Position numbers and translations under genes: made by a program. Below, piece by piece: positions 24,456-35,629 of a DNA stretch of 64,000 bases; within the stretch, counting starts at the first letter, position 1; every line of letters starts with the position of its first letter. Source of the DNA: Tillus elongatus (Eukaryota; Arthropoda; Insecta; Coleoptera; Cleridae); assembly GCA_964006375.1 (NCBI GenBank), contig OZ023270.1, positions 74,775,891-74,839,890 on the forward strand, in the 5' to 3' direction. Under the pieces are notes generated by a model. That model worked only from the letters and a program-made list of their open reading frames with translations. It did not search any database and was not told the DNA's origin.

Positions 24456-26149
24456 ATACATTTTTAAAACAAATAAATGCGCAAACAATCAGGATCTTTA
24501 ATTTTCCTGCTATTAAGAAGGAATTATCTGTCATTTCATGGGTTGTATACATTTCCTTCTTCTTCCATATTGTTACGTGTACAAAAATAAAAATTATTAA
24601 ATACCAGTTCTCAATATTATTTTTATTTCACTACTACTTGTATGGCAGAAAATAATTTGTTTAACTGTCAGAAAGTCATGGCCTACTTATTATTTCACTT
24701 ATTTTTCATAAATTTCATCTCACGTTTTCAAATATTATTAATGAATTAAATCGATACATGCTGTACAATAACAACTGAGGCCGTAGAATTTGTAGATAGA
24801 TACCTGAGCAAATTGAATAATTGTATTCTCCTCCCTTTGGGCGGAGCGAGAAGCCGTCAGTCTTGTGTGCCATGCGATGTTAAGTACCTATATGTGAAAG
24901 ATCCCCACCCAGGCTGGGGCTCCGCAAAATTTGTAGGTTAGCAAAATAAAAAACTCCCCGGCGCCTGTGATTCTTCATAGTCATAAAAATATGATGACGT
25001 TAAATAAACCAAATACAATAACATTTCAAAGTACTTATAAAGGCTAAGAGGTTACGAATTTTTTATGCACATTAGGATGTCCATAAGAAGATAAAGATTT
25101 TCATTAGCGAGCTTGAGCGACAGCTGTTGATTGTTAAACAGGTCTTAACGGAAAATGACAGCTGCCTACTTTAACCCCAAAGCATTCTTGTTAAACTTAA
25201 ATTTCGCAACATAAATAAAACGGCGGTTTGATAAGTTTAGTCAATCAGGAAGTGGTAAAAACACACAATGCTTGAGAAACATTCATATATAAAGTAAAAC
25301 AAAGGATGGATGTAATTCCTTATTTCGTGTTACTTTCACCGTCTATTACGCAAATCAATTAATCACAAACATTAGCAAACGAAAATGGACAAGCCAGCAA
25401 TTAAATTAGTGGACATATTATTATTCAGTGCTGCATTGTGCTAATTATGACATTTCAGGTGACTGACACTAGTAGAATAACGCATTTACACTCGAACATT
25501 ACTTCCCCATCAAACTGTACTTTTTAAACTTTTGTATTATTATTGATTTAATCAGTCAACGTATTAATTACAGATTAATAATTAAGCCACGAGTATTCGA
25601 AATTCGCGCCAGCGTTTAAAATTAGAATTTTCTTGGGACACACCTACGCCCTTTTAAATACGTTATAAACATTAACATAGGTCATGTGCTGGCTTTTGCC
25701 AATAATTATGCCAATGCAAACGACGAATCGGGACAGTACATATCGGAAAATCCACAAAACAGTTAATGGGAAGAGGTTTTTTGTGGGGAAAGAAATTATA
25801 TTGACAGGCGCCATGACAGTTCTGCACCTGCTTCCGAACCTTCATTTGTTTGAGGTTCGAACAGGCGACTTGACTTAATTTGGTCAGTTTGATGATGCTG
25901 GAAAGCAACGTCAGGATTCAAAGATTGCGATTAATATATACTTACGTTTCCAGGCGAATTAAATCCAACCGAACCTCGCCAGACCCTACTATCCTATGGA
26001 GCCAACAAAATCACGAATACATCCGCTTACACCCATACAAATTCACTAGTCCACTGGTTATGAACATGTGAAATTGTTTTGTGTACGAATCATAGACTAA
26101 ACGGCACTTCTCACGCACCAATTTTGCACCTACAATTGTTTTTAACTCA
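24456..26149. other. Mostly unassigned; possible SINE tail at 24836-25000
   Basis: No gene recognised. A GC-richer block at 24836-25000 (GGGCGGAGCGAGAAGCCG, GCGATGTTAAGTACC, GCAAAATAAAAAACTCC) has the look of a SINE body and tail, but no clear pol III boxes were found. The short frame at 25684-25878 has no recognised motif. Confidence 0.35.
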
Positions 26150-26330
26150 CAATTTCGGTGACAGAAACGTCTAGTAGGGCGCGGTACGCGAAGTCGCGAA
26201 GATCACCGGTGTCCTTGCGTTGCGATAACGATTCTGGTCCCCGACTATGACGTCAGAACCGCCATTTGCTGGACGCGAGCACCATCTAGGCAAATCAATC
26301 AGAAGATCGGATGTAAGTGGCAGTTTAGCT
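26150..26330. promoter_or_regulatory. CpG-rich candidate promoter or first exon with a CRE
   Basis: A short GC- and CpG-rich segment stands out in AT-rich surroundings. It contains the palindromic cAMP-response element TGACGTCA (26248-26255) and an AAATGGCGG motif on the minus strand. Consensus splice donors face outward on both sides: GTGAGT on minus (reverse complement of 26145-26150) and GTAAGT on plus (26313). It could be an untranslated first exon of the minus-strand G-beta gene, a plus-strand first exon, or both. This is inference; no transcript evidence is available. Confidence 0.4.
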
Positions 26331-27185
26331 TTAGCGACGGTTTGCGTCTAATGCGCAAACACCGTTCGCACTGCGCTATGGGAAAAATAATAAATTGCTA
26401 AACCACACCAGGGGAAGCTCTGATAGCAATAAAGAAGTAAAACTAAATACAGAACCAATACATATATAATCTCATTGTACAGAACCCTAGAAAAATTATA
26501 TCAGATGAGGTGTTCGTCTCCTACTGGTTGTTGTACACACAATTTTTAACGTAAGAAAGTTATAATCATACAATACTAGGTACCTATTACTTAAAAGTAA
26601 ATGAGTAAATAAATACCTAATTGTTGTAACATTAATATTATAATAATAGTAATAGTATCAGAAACTTCTGAAGAAAAAAATGACCATTATGTGGTACTAG
26701 AGTAAAAACTAATAGCTGGTGTACGAGGGTCATTCGAAATGTGTTGTAATTATAATTAATTTATTTTTGACGAATTGTCTCAGAAAAAAACTCCTTAATA
26801 ATATAGATGCGCATTCCAACTTTAAATTTTGTGGGATTGGTGCTCAGTTTCACAAAGTTCGGCCGAGTAGTTAATTATTGCTTCAGACGACCATTCACAG
26901 ATTATGATTCGGGTTTTTACCATGACAACAAAATATTTCGTTGTGATTGGTTGTATTAAGCAATGATTAACTAACCGGCCGTTAAATATTTAACCGAGCT
27001 TTGTGAACCTGGGCAATATTAATGTGTCGAAGACATCATGAACTTCATTGTTGTGGAATAAAATGAGTACTTATTAACTGGCTATCTCTAACTAGCTGAA
27101 GATTATATAGGTGTCCGGATATGATAAGCAAAAAACTCGGGAGGTGATTCTACTCGAACAATCGATGCCATAAGTTCCCGTAAGA
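26331..27185. other. Unassigned AT-rich stretch
   Basis: No coding region or known repeat was recognised. Confidence 0.45.
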
Positions 27186-27317
27186 TCAAAAAAAAACACA
27201 CAAACACTCAAACAGTATTACTTAAAAATGAGCTACAAAAGCAATAACAAAATAATAAACAAAATAAATAAAAAACAAGAACACAACCCACATGAATTAA
27301 ACGGAATATATCAAATA

Positions 27318-27565
27318 GAATGTAACACATGCAATAAAAATATATAGGAATGACAAAAAAATCAATAGAAACAAGATTCAAGGAACATATAACAGCATTA
27401 GATAAAATCCACATACTTAGCTACAAATCAAACGTAGCTACACACATTCACAACACAAAACACCAAAAACCAGACATCACCCAATCACAACTAATGAAAC
27501 ATATTAAAGACCACAAGAAATTTGGGAACAATACTACATTCAACAAACAAACAAATAAACAATAA
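27318..27565 (+). pseudogene. GIY-YIG endonuclease of a Penelope-like element
   Basis: Catalytic landmarks are the Tyr of GIYQIEC, YIGMT across a frame break, the Arg of SIETRFKEH and a downstream His-containing block (HIHNTKH). It would act on DNA at the insertion target in an intact element. It is inactive here because of the frame break at about 27345 and loss of the upstream reverse transcriptase. The protein ends in a low-complexity tail (FNKQTNKQ). The second Penelope-like copy at 30287-30600 is more similar to the fragment at 53640 than to this one, so at least two subfamilies are present. Confidence 0.8.
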
Positions 27566-27790
27566 GAAACAATTGATGCCAGAACAAATCCAAGTAAAAA
27601 CATTGAAACAAAACTTAATAAAAGTCATACAAATAGACAAACCACAATGATCAAGACAGAAGACCGATACACACGGCACAGTCCGAAAACACAACCAATC
27701 AGAGAATAGTAAACCGACCAATAAAAGCTCAACGCGCAGGCGTCACGTACGATCTCGGACATAGACCAAACAAGAACCATCACAGTCAGT

Positions 27791-27837
27791 AACGTGATGA
27801 TGATGAACCGGGTCGGTTCAAAACTACAGTCCACGTA
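27791..27837 (+). ncRNA. Hammerhead-ribozyme-like motif after PLE1
   Basis: Read 5' to 3' on plus: stem I strand ACGTG (27792-27796), core ATGATGA (27797-27803; consensus CTGATGA) and a T. Stem II is GAACC/GGTTC (27805-27809 with 27815-27819, loop GGGTC). An A-rich core AAAAC, a one-pair stem III C-TACA-G, TC at the expected cleavage site (27830-27831) and stem I partner CACGT (27832-27836) follow. Stem I pairs perfectly. Two core positions differ from consensus (C3 to A; GAAA reads AAAA), so activity is doubtful. Minimal hammerheads with a very short stem III are known from Penelope-like elements. Confidence 0.65.
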
Positions 27838-27876
27838 AACCAATAAAAAATCACAAAAAGTACAGCAAACAAATAA

Positions 27877-27882
<6 letters not shown>

Positions 27883-27949
<67 letters not shown>
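27883..27949. repeat. (TA)n microsatellite
   Basis: About 66 bp of TA repeats. Confidence 0.97.
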
Positions 27950-27952
<3 letters not shown>

Positions 27953-27970
27953 TTTGTTTAATATCTTTTT

Positions 27971-28541
27971 GGAAAATTGCAGTTTACCTCTAGGTGGTTT
28001 TTTAGAAAAATGTTTTCAGAACATGCTCATGGAACTCCCCGTGAATGCAGAAACCACAAGAAAATGCTGGGCAGGGAAGACAAAAAGAAAATATGAGCAT
28101 AAAATGCTTAGTCGGACCTCTGTAAAAGCTGCCTTTTTCACATTTTGCAGCCACACCTCCTTTAAACCCTGTCTACCCCGCATTCGCACTAGGTACCGTT
28201 GGAGGGGAAAGCAAAACCCGACGACGAAGTAGCTAGAAACCCCCCCCTCCCTCAAGAACACGGTAGAGCGTAATCTGAGAAATAGATAGTGATATGTAAC
28301 TGCAGGGGAAGGGGTATACCGGAAAAAGAGCATGTAACATAGCCAGCGAAAAATAGAGAAATTGTGTTTTTTTTTAACTTACCGCACCAGGCCAGAGAAA
28401 AAGTTTACATGTGAATAACTCAGTAAAGACAAGAGGAAGAAAAGGGTAATCGTAGTGTCAACCTGAATGTACGATGCCAAACGTTATCTATGAGTGGTCG
28501 TTTTATCCAAAACTTCCTGGGAGGTAAACTGCAAATTCATC
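27971..28541. mobile_element. FB-family element, shorter copy
   Basis: Ends GGAAAATTGCAGTTTACC and GGTAAACTGCAAATTCATC are inverted. The interior shares CACAAGAAAATGC, CACGACGAAG-like (GACGACGAAGTAG) and AATCTGAGAAATAGATAG blocks with 22841-24265. It lacks the LINE found there. Confidence 0.7.
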
Positions 28542-28549
28542 AACTTTTT

Positions 28550-29595
28550 TTTGATACCATAAATCACCAATTACTCTGTATCAAACTTGGATATGATGGT
28601 TTTAACGAGTCATCAAGGTTGCTAGTCGAATCATATTTGGCTGATAGAAACATACAAATTGTGGTTAGTAACGGTTTTTCAACCTATATATGTCCTCTCT
28701 GGAATATCTCAGGGATCCATTTTGAGGCCTTCGCATTTATAATATATAGGTACCTACTTACTTCTGAAATATTCAAAAGTTCATGCAAGCCTACTCGGGC
28801 GATACTCAAGTATATTATCACTTTCCGAAAAGAAGACTACTTACAAGCTTGTCGATACATTAATGAAAATCTAGTAGCGCTTCGAGATCAGTCCTTAAAA
28901 ATTTCAACTCAACAAACAATTTGTTATCCAAAATTTTAAAATTCAAATTGACGACAATATTCTAATTCCTCTCACGAACAATAATACTGAGAATCTGGGA
29001 CTTATTTTTGATACTGACTGAAGGTTTGTAGATCATCTAAAGCTCATACTTCGGAAAGCATACTCTAGGCTGAGGCTTCTATATTGTAATAGATTCTTAC
29101 TAGACCAGAAAGCGAGAAAGTTGTTATGCGAGTCTCTTGTCTTGTCACGCTTCAACTTTTGTGATATCATTTATCGCTCTTGTTTTACCCAATTTAATAA
29201 GAATAGAGTGCAGAAAGTACAAAAAGCTGCTACCCTTTAATATATGTGGTCAGAAAGCATGATCGATTTACATATAAGATACAAGAGGACGGATGTCTTA
29301 ATCTGAACTCTAGAAGACTACTATATTTGGGAACTTTTACACATGAAATTGTGAATTACCCTGCAGCAGATTCCTATCTCAGACAGAAGTTACCACCTCA
29401 TAAACGTGTTCATTCTAAATCAACTAGATTGAATGAAAACTTTGTTTTGTCACATCATCGGACAGCCATGTTTATACGTAGCTTTATGCATCAGTCTATT
29501 TCTTTGTATGATCGACTACCTTAAGAATTTAAAATGTTCAATATTAACAAATTTAAATATAAATTAAAATTGGTTTTGCTGAACAATCAATAGGT
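28550..29595 (+). pseudogene. LINE reverse transcriptase fragment
   Basis: Plus-strand pieces match the thumb side of a Jockey/CR1-type LINE reverse transcriptase: FDTINHQLLCIKLGYDGFNE, RLLVESYLADRNIQIVVSNG, a corrupted GVPQGSILGP-like block (GIHFEAFAFIIY), a damaged YADD box, EDYLQACRYINENLVALRDQ, LGLIFDTD, RLRLLYCNRFLL and FCDIIYRSCFTQFNKN. After another frame change come YLGTFTHEIVNYPAADSYLR and HHRTAMFIRSFMHQSISLYD, ending at about 29592. The catalytic YADD is lost and there are many frame breaks, so the copy is dead. It belongs to a different LINE family from the RNase H-bearing ones. Confidence 0.85.
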
Positions 29596-29910
29596 AGAGG
29601 TTGGTTCCCATGTGGTAGGCATCGGGCTGGGATGTTTTGGGTGGTTTCATTCTAAGTTTAATTTTTTCCTTTTAGTTGCGACTCCTCAGAAATGTAGGCA
29701 TCTTTTATTTTAGACTTTTCTTCAGATTTATTTATTAATTTCATTTTTTGTTTTTGTTTGCTGGAGATGCCCAATTGCTTCTAATGTGCCCTCTTTCCAC
29801 TGACGGTTGGGGTTGAGCGCGAATAGCTCCGCTAGACTTCGCCCTTTCCTAATGGTGGTTGTGAGATTAAGTACAATTTGGAGAACCCAATTCATCACAA
29901 TACAGCTTTT
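29596..29910. other. Probable LINE 3' UTR and Penelope 3' boundary
   Basis: No coding signal after the LINE stop. The boundary with PLE2 sequence cannot be placed exactly. Confidence 0.35.
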
Positions 29911-29958
29911 TGACTCGACGATCGTTTCGCTAACAAAGTTAGCGTCTTCAAGGGGATG
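29911..29958 (-). ncRNA. Degenerate hammerhead-like motif after PLE2
   Basis: On the minus strand TTGAAGAC is followed by a perfect helix GCTAAC/GTTAGC with a TTT loop. Then come GAAAC, a short C-GATC-G stem III and TC. This copies the layout of stem II, GAAA, stem III and cleavage dinucleotide of a minimal hammerhead. The CTGATGA core and stem I are poor. It lies about 330 bp downstream of the endonuclease of PLE2 and in the same orientation. Confidence 0.4.
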
Positions 29959-30286
29959 AGTAAACTAAGTGAATAAAGACTAGAACTACTATTTATATGT
30001 TAGGTGCCAAGCAGTTGAGAACAGCGTCCTCTAGGAAGGTATACAGACAGACTCCCACCTTTGAGTCTTAAATCCCTGTGACAAAACTGCATACCGGCTT
30101 TTGTTATGCCGTGCGTCGTTATCCAATATTCCTTCTAAGAAGGACACGCTGGTTATTAAGATAACAGTTCGAACAATGGACTACATAGAACCGGACCTAC
30201 TCTATTCATCGAAACATTTTCGCTCAAGTTTCTAACGATATATCTACTTTCGTAAGCATCAAGCTGACGCGACTACCTGACCCTTT
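29959..30286 (-). other. Non-coding 3' region of PLE2
   Basis: No coding signal. It lies between the endonuclease remnant and the hammerhead-like motif. Confidence 0.4.
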
Positions 30287-30600
30287 TTATTTACTTGAGG
30301 TTTTCTTTATCAACATGATGATTACTATCCCAAATATGCTGAGCAATACATGGTTTGTCAATATAGTGCCATATTTCAGTTGCGCTAAATGTTCTTTAAA
30401 TCTAGTCTCAATGGTTCTTTTAGTTTGCCCAACATATTTAAGTTCACGATCCTTACAACCTATTTCATGGATTCCCGACACATCTGTGGTTTTATCTTTA
30501 CCCATTGGGTTACCTAGAAAATTATTTAATGTATTTTTTTGTAGAAAATGTTAGCAACAAATTGGCTTTCTTAAAAATGTTACTAAAACCTCTCGTTGAC
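30287..30600 (-). pseudogene. Penelope-like element endonuclease fragment (PLE2)
   Basis: The minus strand reads NIFKKANLLLTFSTKNTLNN (across a frame break) and GNPMGKDKTTDVSGIHEIGC, then YVGQTKRTIETRFKEHLAQL before drifting into stops. The GIY motif reads GIHEIG, so the key Tyr is replaced by His in this copy. The YVGQT and ETRFKEHL blocks are intact. In intact Penelope-like elements this C-terminal GIY-YIG domain cuts target DNA. The upstream reverse transcriptase is missing. The FKKANLQLTFSTKNTL-type segment recurs at 53654, so PLE2 and PLE3 belong to one subfamily. Confidence 0.82.
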
Positions 30601-30759
30601 CATTGACCATTGACCCTGAAGTATGTCCAAGCCAATTATGATCGGGTCTGATATGGCGGCGACTATGGCTCTCTGCTTTACCTTCCATGTCCCAATTTGC
30701 AGCTCGACGTCAGTTTCGCCAAATACCTGGATCCGATCACCACCGGCTGCATTTACTCT

Positions 30760-32233
30760 TTACACTCTGTCTGGCTCTCTTACTCGCCATCTTGGAACCA
30801 TGTCGCGGCGAATAATCGTCCTAGGTGCGCCTGCGTCGACGACCATCTGGGTCTTATTACCGCTTACGTATCTGTCTACGACGAGAGCGCTTCCAGAATC
30901 GCTAACCTGAGAAATGGTTACCGGCCTTAGCTTCACTTTCTCCCTTGTGCATGATCTTAGAGCCCAACATTCGCCCCTTATATGTCCCACCTTGCCGCAG
31001 TTCCAGCAGCGCAAGGCATTTGCATGGTGAGCTCTTATTGGGTGTCCATGAGACGTCAGCCTCATTTGTTCTGCTATTTTCTGCATGATCTTGGATGGAT
31101 CTGTTTTATTTTCTTCTTGGACTTGAAGACTGCGAACTTTCACATGACTTTTTGACGCTTGCTTTGCCGCTTCAAACTCCAAGGAATGTGCCAAGTTTTT
31201 GTGTCTAGCCATCCTCAGCGCCTGTTGCGCGTCGGTATCTCTGATGCCGTCAATGAAGGTTTGCAGCGACAGCTGGTTTAAACACTCCATCGGAGCTATG
31301 GGGTAGGCTAATAGTGTCAATCTGACAACGTCGGCGTGGAGATGTTGGAGACTTTCGCCCGATTTCTGACAACGATTTTTCAACTGCAATCGATACAGTT
31401 GTTGTAAATGCTGGTCGCCAAACCTCATCTCTAATTGATATTTAATGCTGTCAAAACTCAACGGTTCTTCCCTGGGAATACCTTGGAGCACATCTAGAGC
31501 ATCTCCTCTGAGAGCCACAATTAGCGAAGTCGCTTTCTCTCTCTCGCCCCAACCATTTGCTGTAGCAGCGACTTCAAACTGGCGTAGATAAATACCCCAC
31601 GGGACTGAGACATCAAATGTGGGGACCTTAATTCTTACGACCAGGCTATCTTCGAGTCTGACGTTTCCCTTGGCTAGGGTATTACACCTCTTTTCTAGTG
31701 ATTGCATTTTCTGCTTAACTTCCTCTTGTATACTCGCCAGCTTGTCATGTACATCGTCGCTGATACCCCTTATTCGATGCTCTACTTGCTTTTACCTGCT
31801 TCATACCTTCGTCGACATAGAAAGTAATATTTTCAATTCTGCCGGCCTGTTCTTGTAGAATTTTCTTTGTTCGTTCATATCTTCTTCTCATTTCTTCTTT
31901 GGTCTCTTCATCTCTTCTTCTCTTTTCTTGTTTGGTTTCTTCGTCTCTTTTCGGGCCTCTTCATCCATTCTTCTCATTTCTTTTTTGTCTTCTTCGTCTC
32001 TTTCTCTGGCCTTTTCAGATTTTTTTCTCATTTCTTCTTTGGCTTCTTAGTTTCTTTCCTTTTTCTGGCCTCTTAATCTCTTTTTCTCATTTCTTCTTTG
32101 GTTTCTTCATCTCTTTTTCTCATTTCTTCTTTGGCTTCTCATCTCTTTTTTCATTTCTTTTTTGGCTTCTTCGTTTCTTTTTATAGCTTCTTCTCGTGCT
32201 AATTTAGCTTCTTTACAATAGCTGGGTGTCCAT
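30760..32233 (-). pseudogene. Gypsy-2 gag and start of protease, decayed
   Basis: The minus strand encodes a retrotransposon capsid region (PWGIYLRQFEVAATANGWGE, ALRGDALDVLQGIPRE, LQTFIDGIRDTDAQQALRMA). A zinc knuckle CWNCGKVGHIRGEC and a protease-like start VVDAGAPRTIIRRDM follow, where the catalytic Asp-Thr-Gly is Asp-Ala-Gly. The frame is open at 30760-31707. The charged N-terminal coiled-coil part (31707-32233) is broken by stops. The leader matches the one at 36139-36208. It is related to, but distinct from, the intact Gypsy at 46205. Confidence 0.88.
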
Positions 32234-32404
32234 ATTGGCTGTTGCGCTACGTGTCTTAGGCATGGAGGTACTTAAAGCTGGTACACAGTTTATTCTGTTT
32301 CAAACACCCAGTTATGAATTACTGCTGACACTGATCTTCCACGGACTAAGGGAAGGTCCGAAGTTAGTGATAAAAGCGTCGCCACCAAAAGTTACTGGGC
32401 ACAG

Positions 32405-33586
32405 TGGGTTCTATTGAAATCAAAGATGGTCTTCTCGTCAGGAATTGGGAGTCAGAGGACGGAACCCGCATATTCAAGCAAATAGTCCTTCTGCGGCCAA
32501 GAAATAGAGAGGTAATCGAGGAGATCCATGGCGGGGTAGGTGGAGGCCATTTAGGGACAAAGAAAACTTTGGAGAAGGTCAAAGAACGTTTTTATTGGTT
32601 AATATGTAGCGCTGATGTGGAACAATGGTGTAAAACCTACCAAGAGTGTGCATCCAGTAAGGGGCCTCAATCAAAAACCAGGGGGCGAATGAAGCAGTAC
32701 AACGTGGGAGCCCCATTCGAAAGAATTGCAATCGGTATAGCTGGTCCTTTCCCTAGAACAGGCGCAGGGAATCGCTATATGCTTCTAGCCATGGATTATT
32801 TTAGCAAATGGCCAGAAGTGTTTGCGGTCTCGGATCAAGAGGCCACCGCGGTTGCGGAAACATTGGTGAATGAGTTTTTCTGCAGATTTGGCGCACCGCT
32901 AGAGCTCCATTCTGACCAAGGACATAACTTTGAGTCGGCTGTATTTCAGAAGGCTTGTGAGCTGATGGGAATCAGAAAAACGAGAACTACACCCATGCAC
33001 CCTCAATCTGACTGAAATGGTGGAAAAATTCAATGCTACATTGGATTCTCATTTAAGAATATTTGTCAATGAACACCAAACGGATTGGGACAGGCACATT
33101 CCACTATTTCTCCTGGCATACTGCTCGGCCGTGCATGAGACTACCGGATATACCCCAGCCAGCATGGATTTTGGGCGAGAGTTAAGACTTCCTCCAGGTC
33201 TCATATTTGGAAAACCCACAGATTCTCCACGTTTAACTGATGAATACATCAAAGATTTGGAAAGAAGAGTAGAAGCCATCCACTCTGTTGTCAGAATTCA
33301 TATACGAGTAGAAAGTGACCGCATGAAGACCCATTATGACGTGCGAGCTAATTCAGCAGGTTTTAAAGAAGGAGATCGGTTGTGATTCTACAATCCAATA
33401 CGACGCAAGGGACGGTCACCGAAACTATAGAAATTATGCAAAGGTCCGTATAAGGTGGTCAAAAGGATCAGTGACGTTGTGTATCGCATTCAGAGGAGCC
33501 CGAAGAGCAACTTGAAGGTGGTTCATATTCCCAGACTTATTCCATACCAAGAAATGTCAGAATTCGACCGGGACTGTCGAATGTAA
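32405..33586 (+). pseudogene. Gypsy-2 integrase, decayed, opposite strand
   Basis: The plus strand encodes a zinc-binding segment (GGGHLGTKKTLEKVKERFYW, CKTYQECASSKG). The catalytic core follows with first Asp region IAIGIAGPFPRTGAGNRYML (Asp replaced by Gly), LHSDQGHNFES (second Asp) and HPQSD. An in-frame stop at 33013 comes just before MVEKFNATLDSH (Glu). A C-terminal part (RMKTHYDVRANSAGFKEGD, KVVHIPRL) follows with more stops. Its 5' end meets the 5' end of the gag piece head to head around 32240-32405, so an inversion separates them. A polypurine tract and an LTR start follow at 33586-33598. Confidence 0.88.
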
Positions 33587-33597
33587 AAAGGGGTCAG

Positions 33598-33807
33598 TGT
33601 CACATTCGTCTATGAGAATTCAGTTTATTAACTTTGTTACTTCTATGGTCAGGTCGCTGGAATTGTATTTTTAGAAGGGACCAGAAGTGACAGGTGTAGA
33701 ACAGTGTAGAAGGTATAGAATCTATATGGACAGTATAAATGGGTGAGCGTACATAGATTGAGTTAGTTCAGTATTGAGTAACATTGAGTAACCTATAACA
33801 TTTCAAA
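33598..33807 (+). repeat. Gypsy-2 LTR fragment
   Basis: It begins TGTCACATTCG right after a purine-rich tract (AAAAAGGGGTCAG). It shares GTGACAGGTGTAGAACAGTG with 36060 and, in reverse, with 34960. The right boundary is uncertain, near CCTATAACA. Confidence 0.7.
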
Positions 33808-33875
33808 CGGACCTGCATATGGGTTCAAGGGGCCCTAATTAAAAATTCATGAAAATGAAAAAGATTAAATTTTAA
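33808..33875 (-). repeat. TAR1 left-arm remnant, reverse
   Basis: GCATATGGGTTCAAGGGG and the following block resemble the reversed TAR1 left arm. Confidence 0.45.
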
Positions 33876-34651
33876 CCGCATTAAATTAACGTATAGAAAT
33901 TTTTTGACTGCGAATAACATTGTTTTAAGTAGGCAGTTGGATTTATATGACGTCATAGGAGGGGGAGGGGAATACGCGCATTATCAAATCTTATAAGCCA
34001 TTATATCATGGTTTAAAATGAGTATATTGTACTCAATTAGTGTTGCTTATTTACGCCTGCGATAAGATTTATTTATTTATTTATTTAGTGCAATATTCAA
34101 TGGGAATAGCCTCAAATAAAGGGTATGAAAAACACATGTCATATAACTAAACATTAAAAGAATCACAACAAAAGCAACTCTTACCACCAAGCAGCGAAGA
34201 AACATATCTCAGCTCCGACTTACTACAACACAATATATCTGTCGACTGATGTACGCTGTTATAAATAGAGCACGATCCATAAACCGATGAGTTAAGTTTG
34301 CCATTGGTCCAAGGTGGCCGTAGTTAGATGAAGTCATGCCCTCTCCCAGCAAATACACATAACTGATTTATGACAAATTAAGATCATGAAAGTATCATCG
34401 TAATGTATATTGGTAACACATAAGCTACATATATGCACCTTTCAAGCACATATCGATTATGAATCATTATCATCATGTTTCGAGTGTGATACATGACAGT
34501 TCTATAACAGTGTTATATAAGATACATCTTATACAAAGATATGTGCTATGACTCAATATCTCAAGCATAGATACGTAAAGGTACAATGTTATATAAGAAT
34601 GTAATAAATGTCAAACATTAAATATCTATAGACCAGCGTTACATAAAATAT
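33876..34651. other. Unassigned AT-rich stretch
   Basis: No gene or repeat family recognised apart from a short (ATTT)n run near 34070. Confidence 0.45.
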
Positions 34652-35025
34652 TCTTACGTTCCACGGGGTTCTGGATTTGTTTACTAACAAAACACACCTT
34701 TTCAAACTACTATTTATTATTACCAACTATTTTCCAACACCAGTGTCAACTAAAATATTTCTCTTCTCTATTATTAAATGTCCATAGAACTATATTCCAC
34801 TATCGCCTTTTATGATCGCTTCTTATACACCAACACTTACTGTTGACTCGCCTAATACTCTATGATCACTTTTCTACACCACCTTATTCAATGCTGAACT
34901 AACTTACTCTGCGCACCGCTCGTCTGTTTATACTGTCTATAGAGATTCTAGACGTTCTACACTATTCTACACCTGTCACTTCTGGTCTATTCTAGAAATG
35001 TCATTCCAGAGTGTTCGCTGTGACA
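34652..35025 (-). mobile_element. Solo LTR of a Gypsy element
   Basis: 374 bp in reverse orientation, with TGTCACAGCG as its 5' end on minus. It is flanked by ATAT on both sides (34648-34651 and 35026-35029). It shares ACGTTCCACGGGGTTCTGG-type wording with the LTR of the intact Gypsy and GTGACAGGTGTAG with Gypsy-2. No internal sequence is present, as after LTR-LTR recombination. Confidence 0.82.
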
Positions 35026-35629
35026 ATATACTTTACAAAGAGATGATAATGAACTAAAGCTATATGCTGTAATTTTGGATCATTCAAGTTACACTGTCAC
35101 ATAACACAGTGGGAAATGACCTTATAACTGTTTGAATTAAATTTAGCTGTCTAAAAGTTAATGTTCTATAATGGAATTAATTCTTAGCAATACACGCTTT
35201 TACAAATCAGAATGAGGCAAAAGTAAAATAATTTATTTGGAACCACTTTAATATGTTACAAAAATGGCAATAATGATCCAATTGCAAAAAGCACACCGCA
35301 CGCGTCTACTTCGGTTTTTTGCTGTAGACATCTGCTATTGTTGTGATTAGGATATAGATAAGTAGCTATGTTCTATTAATTAGCGACATACTATTTAATA
35401 ATTAATTTAGTTGTTTTAATTGTCAGATTTATTTGTTACACCAATAAAGGGAGCGTGCGCGTTGACAACTAGCGCCACCAGTGGTGGGATAATACAAAAT
35501 ACAACCAACAACAGCTGTTTTATACATATTATAACAAATCAGTGTTAGTTTTGTTGGTGGAGAAGTGTTTAATATATTGAAAAAAAGCCATAATCTGGAT
35601 GAATTTGTTATGCTGTTGACTGCTATAAA

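Larger units (their letters stand above)
27186..27860 (+). mobile_element. Penelope-like element fragment (PLE1)
   Basis: The plus strand carries a GIY-YIG endonuclease remnant: NGIYQIECNTCNK, a one-base frame break near 27345, then IGMTKKSIETRFKEH and NVATHIHNTKHQKPDITQ. This pattern (GIY ... YIG ... RFKEH ... H-NT-H) is that of the C-terminal endonuclease of Penelope-like retroelements, which nicks target DNA. No reverse transcriptase remains. About 220 bp after the endonuclease frame, in the same orientation, lies a hammerhead-type motif (27791-27837). Confidence 0.8.

Noticed and set aside
25672..26071. Short frames on both strands
   Set aside because: No recognised domain, no splice-supported continuation.
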